Assembly: GCF_001519055.1 (NCBI RefSeq)
Contig: NZ_KQ954287.1
Location: 264,820-328,819 of the forward strand
Reading direction: 5' to 3'
DNA: 64,000 bases
From: Novosphingobium sp. Fuku2-ISO-50
Lineage (GTDB): Bacteria; Pseudomonadota; Alphaproteobacteria; Sphingomonadales; Sphingomonadaceae
Shown: one piece after another, positions 35,977 to 45,360 of the stretch
Numbering within the stretch: position 1 is the first letter of the stretch
Layout: the number at the start of each line of letters is the position of its first letter
Notes under the pieces: model-generated
Database searches by the model: none
What the model was told of the DNA's origin: nothing
What the model saw: the letters and a program-made list of their open reading frames with translations, nothing else
Translations under genes and position numbers: made by a program

Positions 35977-38601
35977 TCAGAACTTGACCTTGACGCCCGC
36001 TTCGAACGTCTGACCGTAGTATTCACGCTGGATCGGGCGATCGGAATTGCCTTCGTAATAGCGCAGCGGCGCGTTGGTGATGTTCTTGACCGACCAGTAG
36101 ACTTTCACGATCGAGGTCGCCTGATAGCTGCCGGTGTAGTCGAGCGTCAGGCGGTGATCGAGATAGACGTCCGTGGGGATCGAGGCATAGACAAAGCTTG
36201 TCGGCGCGCCCCCGATGCCAAAGATCGTGCGGTCGTCATATTTGAGCGACAGCCGCGATTCGACGCGACGGGCTTCATAGAACAGCGCGGTGTTGGCGGT
36301 GAACCGCCCGGTGCCCGGCATGCGCACCGAAGGCGCACCGCTCGCCAGCACAACGGAACTGTCCGCAAAAGTGCCGTTGGCATCGATCCCCAGCCCGTCG
36401 AACGGCGCAGGCAGATGCTTGAAGCGATTGACATATTGCAATTCGACCCCGCGCACATAGGTGCTCTGTGCGTTCTGGAACGAGGTCCACTGATAGAGCG
36501 CAGCCCCCCCGGCGGGCGGCAAGGCGTAGAACACGCGCGGGGCGATGTAGTTCTGGATTTCCTTGTCGAAGAAGCCGAGCGAGACAATCCCGTCATCGGG
36601 CAGGTAATATTCCAGGCTGACGTCGAAATTGTTGCTGGTCGCAGGCTTCAGGTTGGGATTGCCCAGCGTGACTTTCTTGTTGGCGTCGTCGACCGATCCG
36701 TCCTGAATGGTCTGCAGGAAACCCGGGCGCGCGATACCGGTCGAATAGGTCGCGCGCGCGACCAGTCGGGGCGAAAATTCATAACGCAGCTGCACGGTGG
36801 GGAACCAGTTGGTGTAGCTTGTCGACTGGTTATACTGCAGGCCGCCGAGCAGCGACTTGGTATGCTCCACCCGCACCCCGGCGAGCAACCCCAGCGCGCC
36901 GATATGGCCATGATACTGGACATAGCCTGCGGTAATGTCTTCGACATCGTCGAACGTGCCGCCGCGATAGGCGCTGTTGCCCAGGATCGGAGTTCCCGCG
37001 GCGAGCGGCGCGAGGCTCGCATTGGCGTTGAACAGGCTTTCCAGCGCTGCGGCATTGCCCGCATAGCCGATGTTGTAGGCACCATAGAAACTGGTGAACG
37101 GCCCGTTGCCGGTCAGCGAGGCAAGCGTCTGGCCGGCCGCGCTATAGGTCACTTTCTGGCCGACGAGATCATACTTGTGGCGATAGCGCAGTTCACCGCC
37201 GAGCTTGATTTCATCATCGTGAGTAAGACCCGGCTCATAAGCGGCGTTAAAGCGATAGGAGTATTCGGCGTCCTTGGCATATTCGTTGTTATTGTAGATG
37301 CTGGCCAGGTGATATTGAGTCGAATCGGTGAGGTTTGCACCGTTGACGTTCAGCAGCGGACGGCTGGAATTGCTGATATTGTCGTAATTGACGTTGAAAG
37401 CCTGCGCCGCATTGTAATCGCCGGGACCGACGAACGTCGAGTTGTAGTCATAGGGCTTGTTATAGGTCGCCTGGATATAGCTGGCCGACCAATCGAGCTT
37501 GAGCTTTTCAAACTCGTGTTCGCCACCGATTTGCAGCGCGACGTTGCGATGGGTTTCCTTTTCATCGCGCAATGTGTTGTCCGCCGAGGCGCCGGTCACG
37601 GCAAAGCCGTTGGGATTGGCCGGATCGACCGCGATCGTGCCCTGGCTGCCGTCGAGCCCGTTGATGATCAGGCGCTGGCGATTGACCCGTTCCTGATACC
37701 CGGCCATCGAGCCGCGCAGATAGATCCGATGATCGTCGTTGGGCGTGATGTCGACTTCGCTGTAATAGCCGAAGCGTTCGCGGTGATATTGATAGCGGCG
37801 CAGTTCGTAGGACGAGACGACCTTGTCGGCGGTCTTGGTGCCAAACGTGATCGGCCCGCCCTGAAGGTCGAAGCTGTCGGCATAATTGCCGATCTCGATA
37901 TCGTCAAAGCCGCGCGCGTCGTTGTGTTCGTTCTGGGCGACGACGATATGCAGCAGCTTGCCGCCATCGCCATTATCGCCAAAGCTGTCGCCGAATGCGA
38001 CTTCCTCGGTCAGATTGGTGGTCTTGCGCCGGGTTTCATAGCCTTCGCCCAATTGGCCTTCGAAGAAGAAGCCCGAATGGGTCAGCGCAGAACGCGGAGT
38101 CAGCTCGACCGAGCCGCCGATCCCTTCGGCCTCATGATCGGGCAGGCCGGTCTTGGTGACGACGAGACGGTCGATCGAGCCCGCCGGAATCGTGTCGAAT
38201 TCGACCGCGCGGCCATTGCCCGAAAAGGCCGTGCCGCCCGCCTGCGTATTGAGCAGCGGCGCACCGCCGAACGTGGCCCCGTTGAGATTGCTGTCGATCC
38301 CGCGAATATTGACAAAGCGGCCTTCGCCGGTGTCGATCGACAGCGAAACGCCCGGAATGCGGCTGAGCGCTTCGGCGGCGTTGTAATCGGGATATTTGGC
38401 GATCGCTTCGGCGGCCTGGATGTTCTGCAGATTGGGCGCGATCTTTTCCTCGCTGCGCGCGGTCTTTTCCAGACGCGCGTTCACGACGATTTGCGCTTCG
38501 TCCTCCGCCTTTGCGCCATCGGCGGCGAAGCCCGATTGCGGCGCAAAAGCGATCAGGCCCAAAAACGAAATCGACGCCAGATGCAGCGATTTGATAGACA
38601 T
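35977..38601 (-). CDS. TonB-dependent receptor, Xanthomonas/Caulobacter class
   Basis: The 874-residue protein has a signal peptide ending APQSGFA (about 26), a TonB-box-like IVVNARLEKTARSEEKIAPN, a plug with SRIPGVSLSIDTGEGRFVNI and RGIDSNLNGATFGGAPL, and a barrel ending GQTFEAGVKVKF. The GEGRFVxIRGxxxxLN pattern marks the large TonB class expanded in xanthomonads, caulobacters and sphingomonads, often for sugars or complex ligands. It is 139 bp downstream of the CACGCG outer-membrane protein gene with a strong hairpin between them. A metal ligand is suggested only by the neighbours. Confidence 0.9.
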   Translation of the reverse strand: MSIKSLHLASISFLGLIAFAPQSGFAADGAKAEDEAQIVVNARLEKTARSEEKIAPNLQNIQAAEAIAKYPDYNAAEALSRIPGVSLSIDTGEGRFVNIRGIDSNLNGATFGGAPLLNTQAGGTAFSGNGRAVEFDTIPAGSIDRLVVTKTGLPDHEAEGIGGSVELTPRSALTHSGFFFEGQLGEGYETRRKTTNLTEEVAFGDSFGDNGDGGKLLHIVVAQNEHNDARGFDDIEIGNYADSFDLQGGPITFGTKTADKVVSSYELRRYQYHRERFGYYSEVDITPNDDHRIYLRGSMAGYQERVNRQRLIINGLDGSQGTIAVDPANPNGFAVTGASADNTLRDEKETHRNVALQIGGEHEFEKLKLDWSASYIQATYNKPYDYNSTFVGPGDYNAAQAFNVNYDNISNSSRPLLNVNGANLTDSTQYHLASIYNNNEYAKDAEYSYRFNAAYEPGLTHDDEIKLGGELRYRHKYDLVGQKVTYSAAGQTLASLTGNGPFTSFYGAYNIGYAGNAAALESLFNANASLAPLAAGTPILGNSAYRGGTFDDVEDITAGYVQYHGHIGALGLLAGVRVEHTKSLLGGLQYNQSTSYTNWFPTVQLRYEFSPRLVARATYSTGIARPGFLQTIQDGSVDDANKKVTLGNPNLKPATSNNFDVSLEYYLPDDGIVSLGFFDKEIQNYIAPRVFYALPPAGGAALYQWTSFQNAQSTYVRGVELQYVNRFKHLPAPFDGLGIDANGTFADSSVVLASGAPSVRMPGTGRFTANTALFYEARRVESRLSLKYDDRTIFGIGGAPTSFVYASIPTDVYLDHRLTLDYTGSYQATSIVKVYWSVKNITNAPLRYYEGNSDRPIQREYYGQTFEAGVKVKF

Positions 38602-38628
38602 ATGCCCCCCACGAGCTGAATGACATTG

Positions 38629-38659
38629 GCCTCGCGGGTTCTGCCCGAACCCGCGAGGC
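38629..38659 (-). terminator. Intergenic 13-bp hairpin between two outer-membrane protein genes
   Basis: GCCTCGCGGGTTC (38629-38641) and GAACCCGCGAGGC (38647-38659) form a perfect stem with a 5-base loop. It lies between the CACGCG protein gene and the TonB gene on the same strand, so it can be an attenuator or an mRNA-processing site separating their expression. Confidence 0.6.
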
Positions 38660-38740
38660 GCGATGGGGGGCGTGTGACAGCCGCGTGCGACAAGTCGATG
38701 ACATGCCGGCGCGCGCGGCTTTCATCCCGTCACGGAGGCG

Positions 38741-39784
38741 TCAAAAGCCGTAGTTGACCTGCAGCTTGAACAACGCCGGAGCAACCAGCTGCCCCATCGT
38801 ATCCGCATTGTCGGACGGACGGGCGGCGTTGACATATTGCGCGATCGGGAATTCGACATCGCCATAGAGCGACAGCTTGCGCGTGATCTGGACGCGCAGG
38901 CCCGGCGCGATCATCAGGCGTTGATAGCCGGAATTGAGCGGATCGGCATTGTCGCCGCTGTCCCGCGCGCGAACCGAGCCGAGCAGTTGCAGCGTCGGCG
39001 ACACGATCACTTTGCCCGCCGGAAGATCATAAGTCACACCCAGTCCGCCGTCGAACTCGTTGCCGGGGCGATAGCCGTCGCGCGTGGCCACGGCAAATTT
39101 GTACTGTGCCTGGACAAACCAACGCGCCGCACCGGCAATATGCCCGACATGATAGCCGCTGATCTCCAGATCGGTGCTGCCGGTGCCGGGCAATGTGTCG
39201 CGGTCATAAGGCTGGTTGCCGTATTGATCGGTGGGACTGGTATAGCGCCCGGTCGGCAGTTTGATCCCGATCCCGATCCCGGTCGACATATCCGCCGCAA
39301 AGCCGGTGTACGTCACGCGCAGCATGGCATCGCCAAGGTCGGTCAGCGGCACCTTTTCGGTGATCGGGTTGCCATTGGCATCGGCGCCGGTGGTCGTGAA
39401 ATTGCGATGCGCCAGCGGCAATTCGGCCATGATCATCCACTTGTGATGGATCACATAGTTGATGCCGAGCGTGTAGAAATCGGTCTGGATGCGCTTGTCG
39501 GAATTGTCGTCGGGGCTCGCGGAATGGCCCTGTTCGCGGTTCTTGTCCTGATCCATCGCGCTGAAGCGGGCAAACACCGACAGGCCGCTGTCGGAATCCT
39601 GCGGCGTGATCGACGTCACCCCCGCATCAAAGATCCCGCAGCCGCAGGCGCAGGCCATCGCGCTTGCCGGGGCAAACCCGATCATCAGCGCAAGGCCGGT
39701 CAGTGCCGAACGACGGATCGGAGTGAAAGCGGCAAACGCGCCACGCGCCGCAGGGCGCAGAATTTCGTACATCAAGTAAAGCAT
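38741..39784 (-). CDS. Outer-membrane beta-barrel protein with CACGCG motif (phenol MetA/transporter-like)
   Basis: The 347-residue protein has a hydrophobic export segment (SALTGLALMIGFAPASAMA) directly followed by CACGCGIFDAG, which puts three cysteines at the mature N-terminus. The rest is beta-rich with alternating patterns (TDFYTLGINYVIHHKWMIMA; LEISGYHVGHIAGAARWFVQ) and ends LFKLQVNYGF, as in outer-membrane barrels of the MetA-pathway/transporter kind. The Cys cluster may bind copper or a similar metal. The start at 39784 has GAGAGG touching the ATG; 39772 is an alternative. It is flanked by a DUF2946 gene and a TonB receptor. Confidence 0.72.
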   Translation of the reverse strand: MLYLMYEILRPAARGAFAAFTPIRRSALTGLALMIGFAPASAMACACGCGIFDAGVTSITPQDSDSGLSVFARFSAMDQDKNREQGHSASPDDNSDKRIQTDFYTLGINYVIHHKWMIMAELPLAHRNFTTTGADANGNPITEKVPLTDLGDAMLRVTYTGFAADMSTGIGIGIKLPTGRYTSPTDQYGNQPYDRDTLPGTGSTDLEISGYHVGHIAGAARWFVQAQYKFAVATRDGYRPGNEFDGGLGVTYDLPAGKVIVSPTLQLLGSVRARDSGDNADPLNSGYQRLMIAPGLRVQITRKLSLYGDVEFPIAQYVNAARPSDNADTMGQLVAPALFKLQVNYGF

Positions 39785-39918
39785 CCTCTCGCCTCGGATG
39801 AGGAGAAGGGCCGGTGCGCCTGCAAGGGAGAAGGCTCGCCGACGACCGGCCCGGTCTGGCAACGGACCCGAGCGCGGCCAACCCATGGAGGATTCAGCCG
39901 GTCGCGCGGATCAGAATG

Positions 39919-40341
39919 TCAGACCAGGGCAGGCGGCGCGCGCAGCGGCGGCCGAAGGCGCGAAAACGGTCGCGGCGCCGGGAAGGCAGGCCCCGCAACG
40001 CCCAGCACAAGAATAAAGGCCAGCGCCAGCGCAAGCTGGATCGGATCGGCCCCGGCCAAACCGGCGTGGCCCAGCGCGGAAAACGGGCAGGCCTGTTGAT
40101 CGTGCAGCGACTTGCCCGCATCGCCCTGCTTGCCGACCTGCCCTTTGGCGACAAGCACAACGGCCTGGCCGAAATGGGGTTCGCTGTCGGCATAACCGTC
40201 GCAAATCCGCACGGTCAGCACGTGGGCCTCGCCGCCGATCATGTATCCGGCGGGAACCAGCGCCTTCATCGCCAACGCGAGCGCGATCACGGCCACAGCC
40301 ATGCCGCGATTCCGCAGAAAAAAGGCGCGCAAACGGTTCAT
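39919..40341 (-). CDS. DUF2946-like membrane protein
   Basis: The 140-residue protein has two hydrophobic helices (about residues 11-33 and 94-115), and an ACPFSALGHAGLAG segment that is the DUF2946 hallmark. A periplasmic stretch has one further Cys (VRICDGYAD). Such genes are found beside copper-related TonB receptors of the OprC kind and other copper genes. The role is unknown. It is the first gene of the set DUF2946, CACGCG protein, TonB receptor, all leftward. Confidence 0.7.
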   Translation of the reverse strand: MNRLRAFFLRNRGMAVAVIALALAMKALVPAGYMIGGEAHVLTVRICDGYADSEPHFGQAVVLVAKGQVGKQGDAGKSLHDQQACPFSALGHAGLAGADPIQLALALAFILVLGVAGPAFPAPRPFSRLRPPLRAPPALV

Positions 40342-40400
40342 TGCCAAGGCGACTTACGCCAGAGCCGCGAGGCTGTCATCCGCTTTTGGCCCGCGCACCA

Positions 40401-41795
40401 TCAGATCGGGGCAAGCGCCTTGGCAAACTTGGCATCGACCGGCGCGCCGCCGTTGCGGAAATCGGCGGCATCGATCCGGGCAAAGGCGTTCTGGATATAG
40501 CGCACGCCGACCCAGCGCAGCGGTTCGATTTCCCACAGCCGCCCGGGCGCGCGGACCATCGGCAGATCGCAGGCATAGGCCGGGGTTTCGCCGATCAGCC
40601 CCGCCAGCGTCCGCCCTGCCAAGGCGCTCGTTGCCACGCCGCGACCGGTATAGCCGAACACATTGGCAAGCCCGCGCGCACGATCGAAATGCACCGAAGG
40701 CAGGCCATCGCGCGGCACCCCGAGATAGCCGCCCCAGGCATGGGCGATCGGCACATCGCGCAAGACCGGAAACCAGTCGCGCAAAGTCGCGATGATCGGT
40801 TGATAGAGCGCGGGGTCGGCCAGCGCGGCTTCGGGCATGCGCGATCCGGCAAGATAGGGCGCGCCCCGGCTGCCGAACAGGATGCGCCCGTCGCGCGTGC
40901 GTGTCAGATAGTCCTTGGTATAGGCCTGCGAGCTGAGGCTTTCGTGTCCCGCCCAGCCGATCTGATCCCAGGTCGCCGCATCGAGCGGGGCGGTCGCCAC
41001 GATCATCGACGAGATCGGCAGCAATTGCCGATGCCAGCCGGGCAGGCCCGACAGATAGGCCTCGCCCGCCAGAACCACGGCGCGCCGCGCGGTCACCATG
41101 CCGCCACGCGTCTCCAGCATGGCGGGTTGTCCGGGGCGCACGGCGGTCACTTCGGTGCCTTCGTAAATCCGGCCGCCGCGTGCCTCGACCGCGCGGGCCA
41201 GCCCCCGCACCAGCCGCGCCGGATGCACCGAAGCGCCCGACGCCGTGGTCATCCCGCCCAGCACCCGGCTGACCCGCACGCGCGCCTGCGCCTCGCCCGC
41301 GCCGAGCATGGCGCTGTCTTCGGCAAGGCCGAGCCGGTCATAGGCGGCATAAGTCGCTTGCAACGAAGCCAATTGCCGCTCGGTCCGCGCGATCGCGAGC
41401 AGGCCGCCATGCGTGTAATGCGCGTCGATCCGTTCCTCGTCGCAGATCCGGCCGATGTCTTCGACAATCGCATGCTGCGCACGGATCGTCTTGCGCGCGA
41501 CATCGGCGCCAAACTGCTTTTCCAGCTCGTCGATCAGCACCGGAAACCGCGGGGAACACCAGCCGCCGTTGCGACCCGAAGCGCCATGGCCGCAGATATG
41601 GCGCTCAAACACGGCGACTTTGAGATCGGGATTGGCCTTGAGCAGGAAATAGGCCGTCCACAGCCCGGAAAACCCGCCGCCCAGAATCGCGACATCGACT
41701 GTCGCGTCGCCCGCCAGCGGCGCGCGCGGCGTCAGGTCATCGCCGCAGCTTTCCATCCAGTAGATCGCGCCATAGCGCGTTGCCGTCTCGCTCAT
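40401..41795 (-). CDS. FAD-dependent amine/amino-acid oxidoreductase (DAO family, PuuB/OrdL-like)
   Basis: The 464-residue protein has the dinucleotide motif VAILGGGFSGLWTAYFLLKA, AVFERHICGHGASGRNGGWC, and a C-terminal FAD site VFGYTGRGVATSALAGRTLA. The layout is that of gamma-glutamylputrescine oxidase and related DAO enzymes, which oxidise a C-N bond with release of peroxide or ammonia. It is 34 bp downstream of the ABC ATPase on the same strand, so it probably breaks down the compound imported by that transporter. ATG 41795 is preferred for its spacing from ACGGGA; 41804 is possible. Confidence 0.85.
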   Translation of the reverse strand: MSETATRYGAIYWMESCGDDLTPRAPLAGDATVDVAILGGGFSGLWTAYFLLKANPDLKVAVFERHICGHGASGRNGGWCSPRFPVLIDELEKQFGADVARKTIRAQHAIVEDIGRICDEERIDAHYTHGGLLAIARTERQLASLQATYAAYDRLGLAEDSAMLGAGEAQARVRVSRVLGGMTTASGASVHPARLVRGLARAVEARGGRIYEGTEVTAVRPGQPAMLETRGGMVTARRAVVLAGEAYLSGLPGWHRQLLPISSMIVATAPLDAATWDQIGWAGHESLSSQAYTKDYLTRTRDGRILFGSRGAPYLAGSRMPEAALADPALYQPIIATLRDWFPVLRDVPIAHAWGGYLGVPRDGLPSVHFDRARGLANVFGYTGRGVATSALAGRTLAGLIGETPAYACDLPMVRAPGRLWEIEPLRWVGVRYIQNAFARIDAADFRNGGAPVDAKFAKALAPI

Positions 41796-41829
41796 GATGC
41801 TCATTCCCGTTGTGCAAGGCCCCAAAGGG

Positions 41830-42555
41830 TCAAGTCCTGTGCAGCACGCGGGCGAGGAAGCGCGCGGTGCGTGCCTCGCGCGGGTGCGTCAATACGTCTG
41901 CCGCCACGCCCTGTTCGGCGATCACGCCCTGATCGACAAAGGCAACGCGGTCGGCAACGCCGCGCGCGAAATCGATCTCGTGCGTGACGATCAGCATGGT
42001 CATGCCTTCCTCGGCCAGCTCGCGCATGACCGCCAGAACTTCGCCGACACGCTCCGGATCGAGCGCGGACGTCGGCTCGTCAAACAGGATCGCTTCGGGC
42101 CGCAGCGCGAGCGCGCGGGCAATGCCGACGCGCTGTTGCTGCCCGCCCGAGAGCGCGTGGGGCAGGCTGTGCGCATGATCGGCCATGTCGACGCGCGCGA
42201 GCAGGTCCATCGCCCGCGCCTTTGCCTCGGCACGGGGCTCGCCATGAACATAGACCGGCGCCTCGATCACGTTTTCGAGCACGGTGCGATGCGGAAACAG
42301 ATTGAACCGCTGAAACACCATGGCGACGCGGCGGCGGATCGCGGGCAGCGATGCGTCGGTCACCACTGTCCCGTCGACGCGGATCGTGCCGCCATCGTGG
42401 CGTTCGAGCCCGTTGATACAGCGCAGCACGGTCGATTTGCCCGATCCCGACGGGCCGATCAGGCACAGCACTTCGCCGCGTGCGACGGTCAGATCGACGC
42501 CGTTGAGCACATGCCTGTCGCCAAACCGCTTGGTGACGCCTTCGAGCGTGATCAT
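41830..42555 (-). CDS. Polar amino-acid ABC transporter, ATP-binding protein
   Basis: The 241-residue ATPase has Walker [10 protein letters not shown]-loop [10 protein letters not shown], signature LSGGQQQRV, Walker [14 protein letters not shown] and the switch His in [20 protein letters not shown]. The pattern is that of GlnQ/HisP-type ATPases. Its start overlaps the permease stop codon by ATGA, so both are translated together. Confidence 0.92.
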   Translation of the reverse strand: MITLEGVTKRFGDRHVLNGVDLTVARGEVLCLIGPSGSGKSTVLRCINGLERHDGGTIRVDGTVVTDASLPAIRRRVAMVFQRFNLFPHRTVLENVIEAPVYVHGEPRAEAKARAMDLLARVDMADHAHSLPHALSGGQQQRVGIARALALRPEAILFDEPTSALDPERVGEVLAVMRELAEEGMTMLIVTHEIDFARGVADRVAFVDQGVIAEQGVAADVLTHPREARTARFLARVLHRT

Positions 42556-43205
42556 GCCACCCGCCCTTTCCGTTCGAGCATGCGCACCAGCGCCGAAAGC
42601 GGCAGGCTGGCGGCGAGATAAAGCAGCGCGATCAGCGCATAGACCGATCCGTTCTTGAAAGTCGAAATCGCCAGAAGCTGGCCTTCGCGAGTGAGTTCGG
42701 CAATCGTGATGGTCGATGCGATCGAGGTGTCCTTCAACAGCATGACCATCGAATTGCCCATCGCGGGCAAGGCATGGCGCAAGCCCAGCGGCGCGATCAC
42801 CCGGCGCCACAGCGTAAAGCGGTTCATCCCCAGCGCATCGCCCGCCTCGATCAGCCCTTTGTCGACCGCGCCGATCCCGCCGCGCATGTTTTCCGCCTGA
42901 TAGACCGAATAGGCGAGGCCAAGCCCGATCACCCCGGCGGCAAAGGGCGGCAGATCGAGCCCCCAGTCGGGCAGCACGAAATAGATGAAGAACAGTTGCA
43001 CGATGATCGGAATCCCGCGCACCACCGTGATCACCGTGCGCGCGGTCCAGCGCCAGGGCGCCGCCTTTGCCCGGCCCATCACCACCCAGACCATGCCCAG
43101 CACAAGACTGAGCGACAGCGCGCAAAGCGTCAGTTCCAGCGTGACCGCCAGCCCCCGCAGCAGGACCGGCAGGAACAGCACGGTATCGGCCCAAAAGTCG
43201 CTCAT
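42552..43205 (-). CDS. Polar amino-acid ABC transporter, permease
   Basis: The 217-residue membrane protein has about five hydrophobic helices and the EAA loop [22 protein letters not shown] that contacts the ATPase, as in HisM/GlnP permeases. Only one permease gene is present, so a homodimer is expected. Start and stop overlap the binding-protein and ATPase genes by four bases each. Confidence 0.9.
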   Translation of the reverse strand: MSDFWADTVLFLPVLLRGLAVTLELTLCALSLSLVLGMVWVVMGRAKAAPWRWTARTVITVVRGIPIIVQLFFIYFVLPDWGLDLPPFAAGVIGLGLAYSVYQAENMRGGIGAVDKGLIEAGDALGMNRFTLWRRVIAPLGLRHALPAMGNSMVMLLKDTSIASTITIAELTREGQLLAISTFKNGSVYALIALLYLAASLPLSALVRMLERKGRVA

Positions 43206-44008
43206 GCCTGCCCCTCCCCTTCATCGAGCCGCCAATGATGCAGGATCGGCGCAAGATCCCGGCGCCCCGGCCCGTCGAGCACGCCATCGATCCGCGCGAT
43301 CAGCGCGGCATCCTTGCGCCCGATCAGGCACAACGGCTCCTTGCCCGGAGAGCGGAACTCGCCGACCAGCCGCAAGGGCCAGCGCGGACCGACGCGCAAG
43401 ATCGTGCGCAGGATCGGTTCATCGCCATAGACCGCATCGATCCGGCCATGGACACAATCGCGCAGCATGTCGCCCAGCCCCTGATAGGTCATGACCTGCT
43501 CCACCCCCGCGTCATGCACCTGATCGACAAAGCGCGTGCCGATCTGCGCGCCGACGCGCATCCCGCGCAAGGCCGCAAGATCGGCAAAACGCCCCGGATG
43601 ATCGGCGCGCAGCACCAGCCCCCCGGCATAAGCGAACACCGGGCTGGAAAACCCGACCAGCGCCTCGCGCGCCGGGGTGCGCAACATCGCCGCAGCGATC
43701 AGGTCGATGCGTCCGGTGGTCAGCGAAGGGATCAGCGCGGCAAACGGCACGATGCGAAATTCGGGCACCAGACCCAGCCGCGCGGCAAGCATCCCGGCAA
43801 TATCGACCATGGCGCCGGTCAACCGGTTGCTGAACGGATCGACATAGCTGAACGGCACCCCGCTCGGCGAAGCGCCGATGACGACGGTGCGCGGATCGCG
43901 GGCCGCTTTGCCGCACCCCGCCAGCATCGCCGCGCCCAATCCGCCGGCCACAAGCCCCGCAACCGCCGTGCGGCGCGTCAGGCTGGTCGATCGATCGGCT
44001 GGTGACAA
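43202..44008 (-). CDS. Amino-acid ABC transporter substrate-binding protein
   Basis: The 268-residue periplasmic protein begins with a twin-Arg containing segment [20 protein letters not shown] followed by the lipobox-like LAGC, so it is probably a membrane-anchored lipoprotein. The type 2 binding fold is seen in [36 protein letters not shown] and [18 protein letters not shown]. It is somewhat divergent from the known amino-acid binders, so the ligand is unclear. A TTG start (44008) with CGGGAACC upstream is the best available. Confidence 0.82.
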   Translation of the reverse strand: MSPADRSTSLTRRTAVAGLVAGGLGAAMLAGCGKAARDPRTVVIGASPSGVPFSYVDPFSNRLTGAMVDIAGMLAARLGLVPEFRIVPFAALIPSLTTGRIDLIAAAMLRTPAREALVGFSSPVFAYAGGLVLRADHPGRFADLAALRGMRVGAQIGTRFVDQVHDAGVEQVMTYQGLGDMLRDCVHGRIDAVYGDEPILRTILRVGPRWPLRLVGEFRSPGKEPLCLIGRKDAALIARIDGVLDGPGRRDLAPILHHWRLDEGEGQA

Positions 44009-44131
44009 GGCTGGTTCCCGTTCGCGACAGCGCCCTCGTGGCGCTGCCGATCTGCGCCATGACTATGCTCCGGCACGCGCCCCGCCGAAAGGCCTTGCGT
44101 CACCGCCCCATGGTGACTTCAAGACAACACT

Positions 44132-45115
44132 TCAGGCCGGTGCGACCGAGGCCAGATGGCGCACCAGCCAATCGCGGAAATTGCCGATCGCCCGGCCCCG
44201 CCAACCGTCGGCGCGCGCGGTAAACCAGTAACTGCCGAGAAAGACCGGATCCCAGGCACCCACTTCGACCAGCCGTCCCTCGGCAAGGTCATCCAGCACG
44301 AGCAGCGTGTTGGCGAGCGCGATCCCCTGCCCCTGGCGCGCCGCGCCGAGCGTCAGATGCCCCTGCCAGAAACGCGAGCCACGCAAATCCGTCGGCGCCT
44401 CGACATCCAGACAGCCCAGCCAGCGGCGCCACTGGTTGGCGTTCGCCTCGTGCAGCAACGTGTGGCGCAAGAGATCGGCGGGCCGGTCGACAACGGGTGC
44501 GGCGGCCAGATACGATGGCGCCGCCACCGCGAGGATGCGAGGCCGCGCCACTGTCACGCTGCGCAGCCGGTCGGGCAGGGTCGGCACCTGGCCGTCGATC
44601 ACGTAATGCACCCAGGCATCGGCCTGTTGCGCATCGAAATCGGGCAGGACTTCGCTTGGCTGCACTTCGAGCCCGAGATCGGGATAGCTCGCCTGAAACC
44701 CGCCGATGCGCCCGACCAGCCATTGCGAGGCGAGGCCCGGCATGCACCAGATGCGCAAATGCGTGTCGCTGCCCTGAAACTGCAAATCGGATGTCGCGTT
44801 GGCCAGTTCTGCCAGCGCGCGCATGACATGACGGTAATAGATCAGTCCCTGCGGCGTCAGCCGCCCGCCGCGCCCCGCGCCGCGTTCGACCAGCGCGGTG
44901 CCGGTCCATTGTTCCAATGTGCGCAGATGGCGGCTGATCGCGGCATGATCGACCGCCAGTTCGACCGCCGCGCGGCGGATGCCGCCAAGCGCACCGACCG
45001 CCTCGAACGCGCGCAAGGCGGCAAACGGCGGCAGCTTTGCGCGCTGTTCGCGCGAAAGACCGCTGCCCCGGCCCCCAACCGGATCAACCCCCGGATCATC
45101 CCCCAGGTCATTCAC
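44132..45115 (-). CDS. LysR-family regulator (GcvA-like)
   Basis: The 327-residue protein has the GcvA-like N-terminus LPPFAALRAFEAVGALGGIR followed by ELAVDHAAISRHLRTLEQWT and an effector domain with LRIWCMPGLASQWLVGRIGG. It lies upstream of the ABC/oxidoreductase genes on the same strand and probably controls them. The start is uncertain: GTG at 45115 is chosen, but the helix-turn-helix begins about 30 residues later and a shorter protein from a rare start is possible. An exact 16-bp tandem repeat lies just upstream. Confidence 0.82.
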   Translation of the reverse strand: MNDLGDDPGVDPVGGRGSGLSREQRAKLPPFAALRAFEAVGALGGIRRAAVELAVDHAAISRHLRTLEQWTGTALVERGAGRGGRLTPQGLIYYRHVMRALAELANATSDLQFQGSDTHLRIWCMPGLASQWLVGRIGGFQASYPDLGLEVQPSEVLPDFDAQQADAWVHYVIDGQVPTLPDRLRSVTVARPRILAVAAPSYLAAAPVVDRPADLLRHTLLHEANANQWRRWLGCLDVEAPTDLRGSRFWQGHLTLGAARQGQGIALANTLLVLDDLAEGRLVEVGAWDPVFLGSYWFTARADGWRGRAIGNFRDWLVRHLASVAPA

Positions 45116-45139
45116 TGTGTCGGAAACAGACTGCAACCG

Positions 45140-45171
45140 CCAACGCCTTTCGAGCCCAACGCCTTTCGAGC
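45140..45171. repeat. Exact 16-bp tandem duplication upstream of the LysR gene
   Basis: CCAACGCCTTTCGAGC occurs twice in tandem (45140-45155, 45156-45171) in the LysR leader. It may be an operator pair or simple slippage. Confidence 0.55.
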
Positions 45172-45360
45172 TTGACCACGAGCATCGCCAATCCGGGGGT
45201 CTTGTCAATCCAGCCGGGCGCGCGCGGGCGACACTTGTCTCGCCATGGCGAAACCCTTGCGATTCTTTAATCCGCCGCAGTGCAAAAAAACATTGCAAGC
45301 GAACGGCAAGCAACCCATCGCACGCCTCGAAAATTCCAATTGTGCGGGGCATGCAAGCAA

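Noticed and set aside
35827..38619. 930-residue plus-strand frame over the third TonB receptor
   Set aside because: Shadow of the receptor gene; no ribosome site and no domain.
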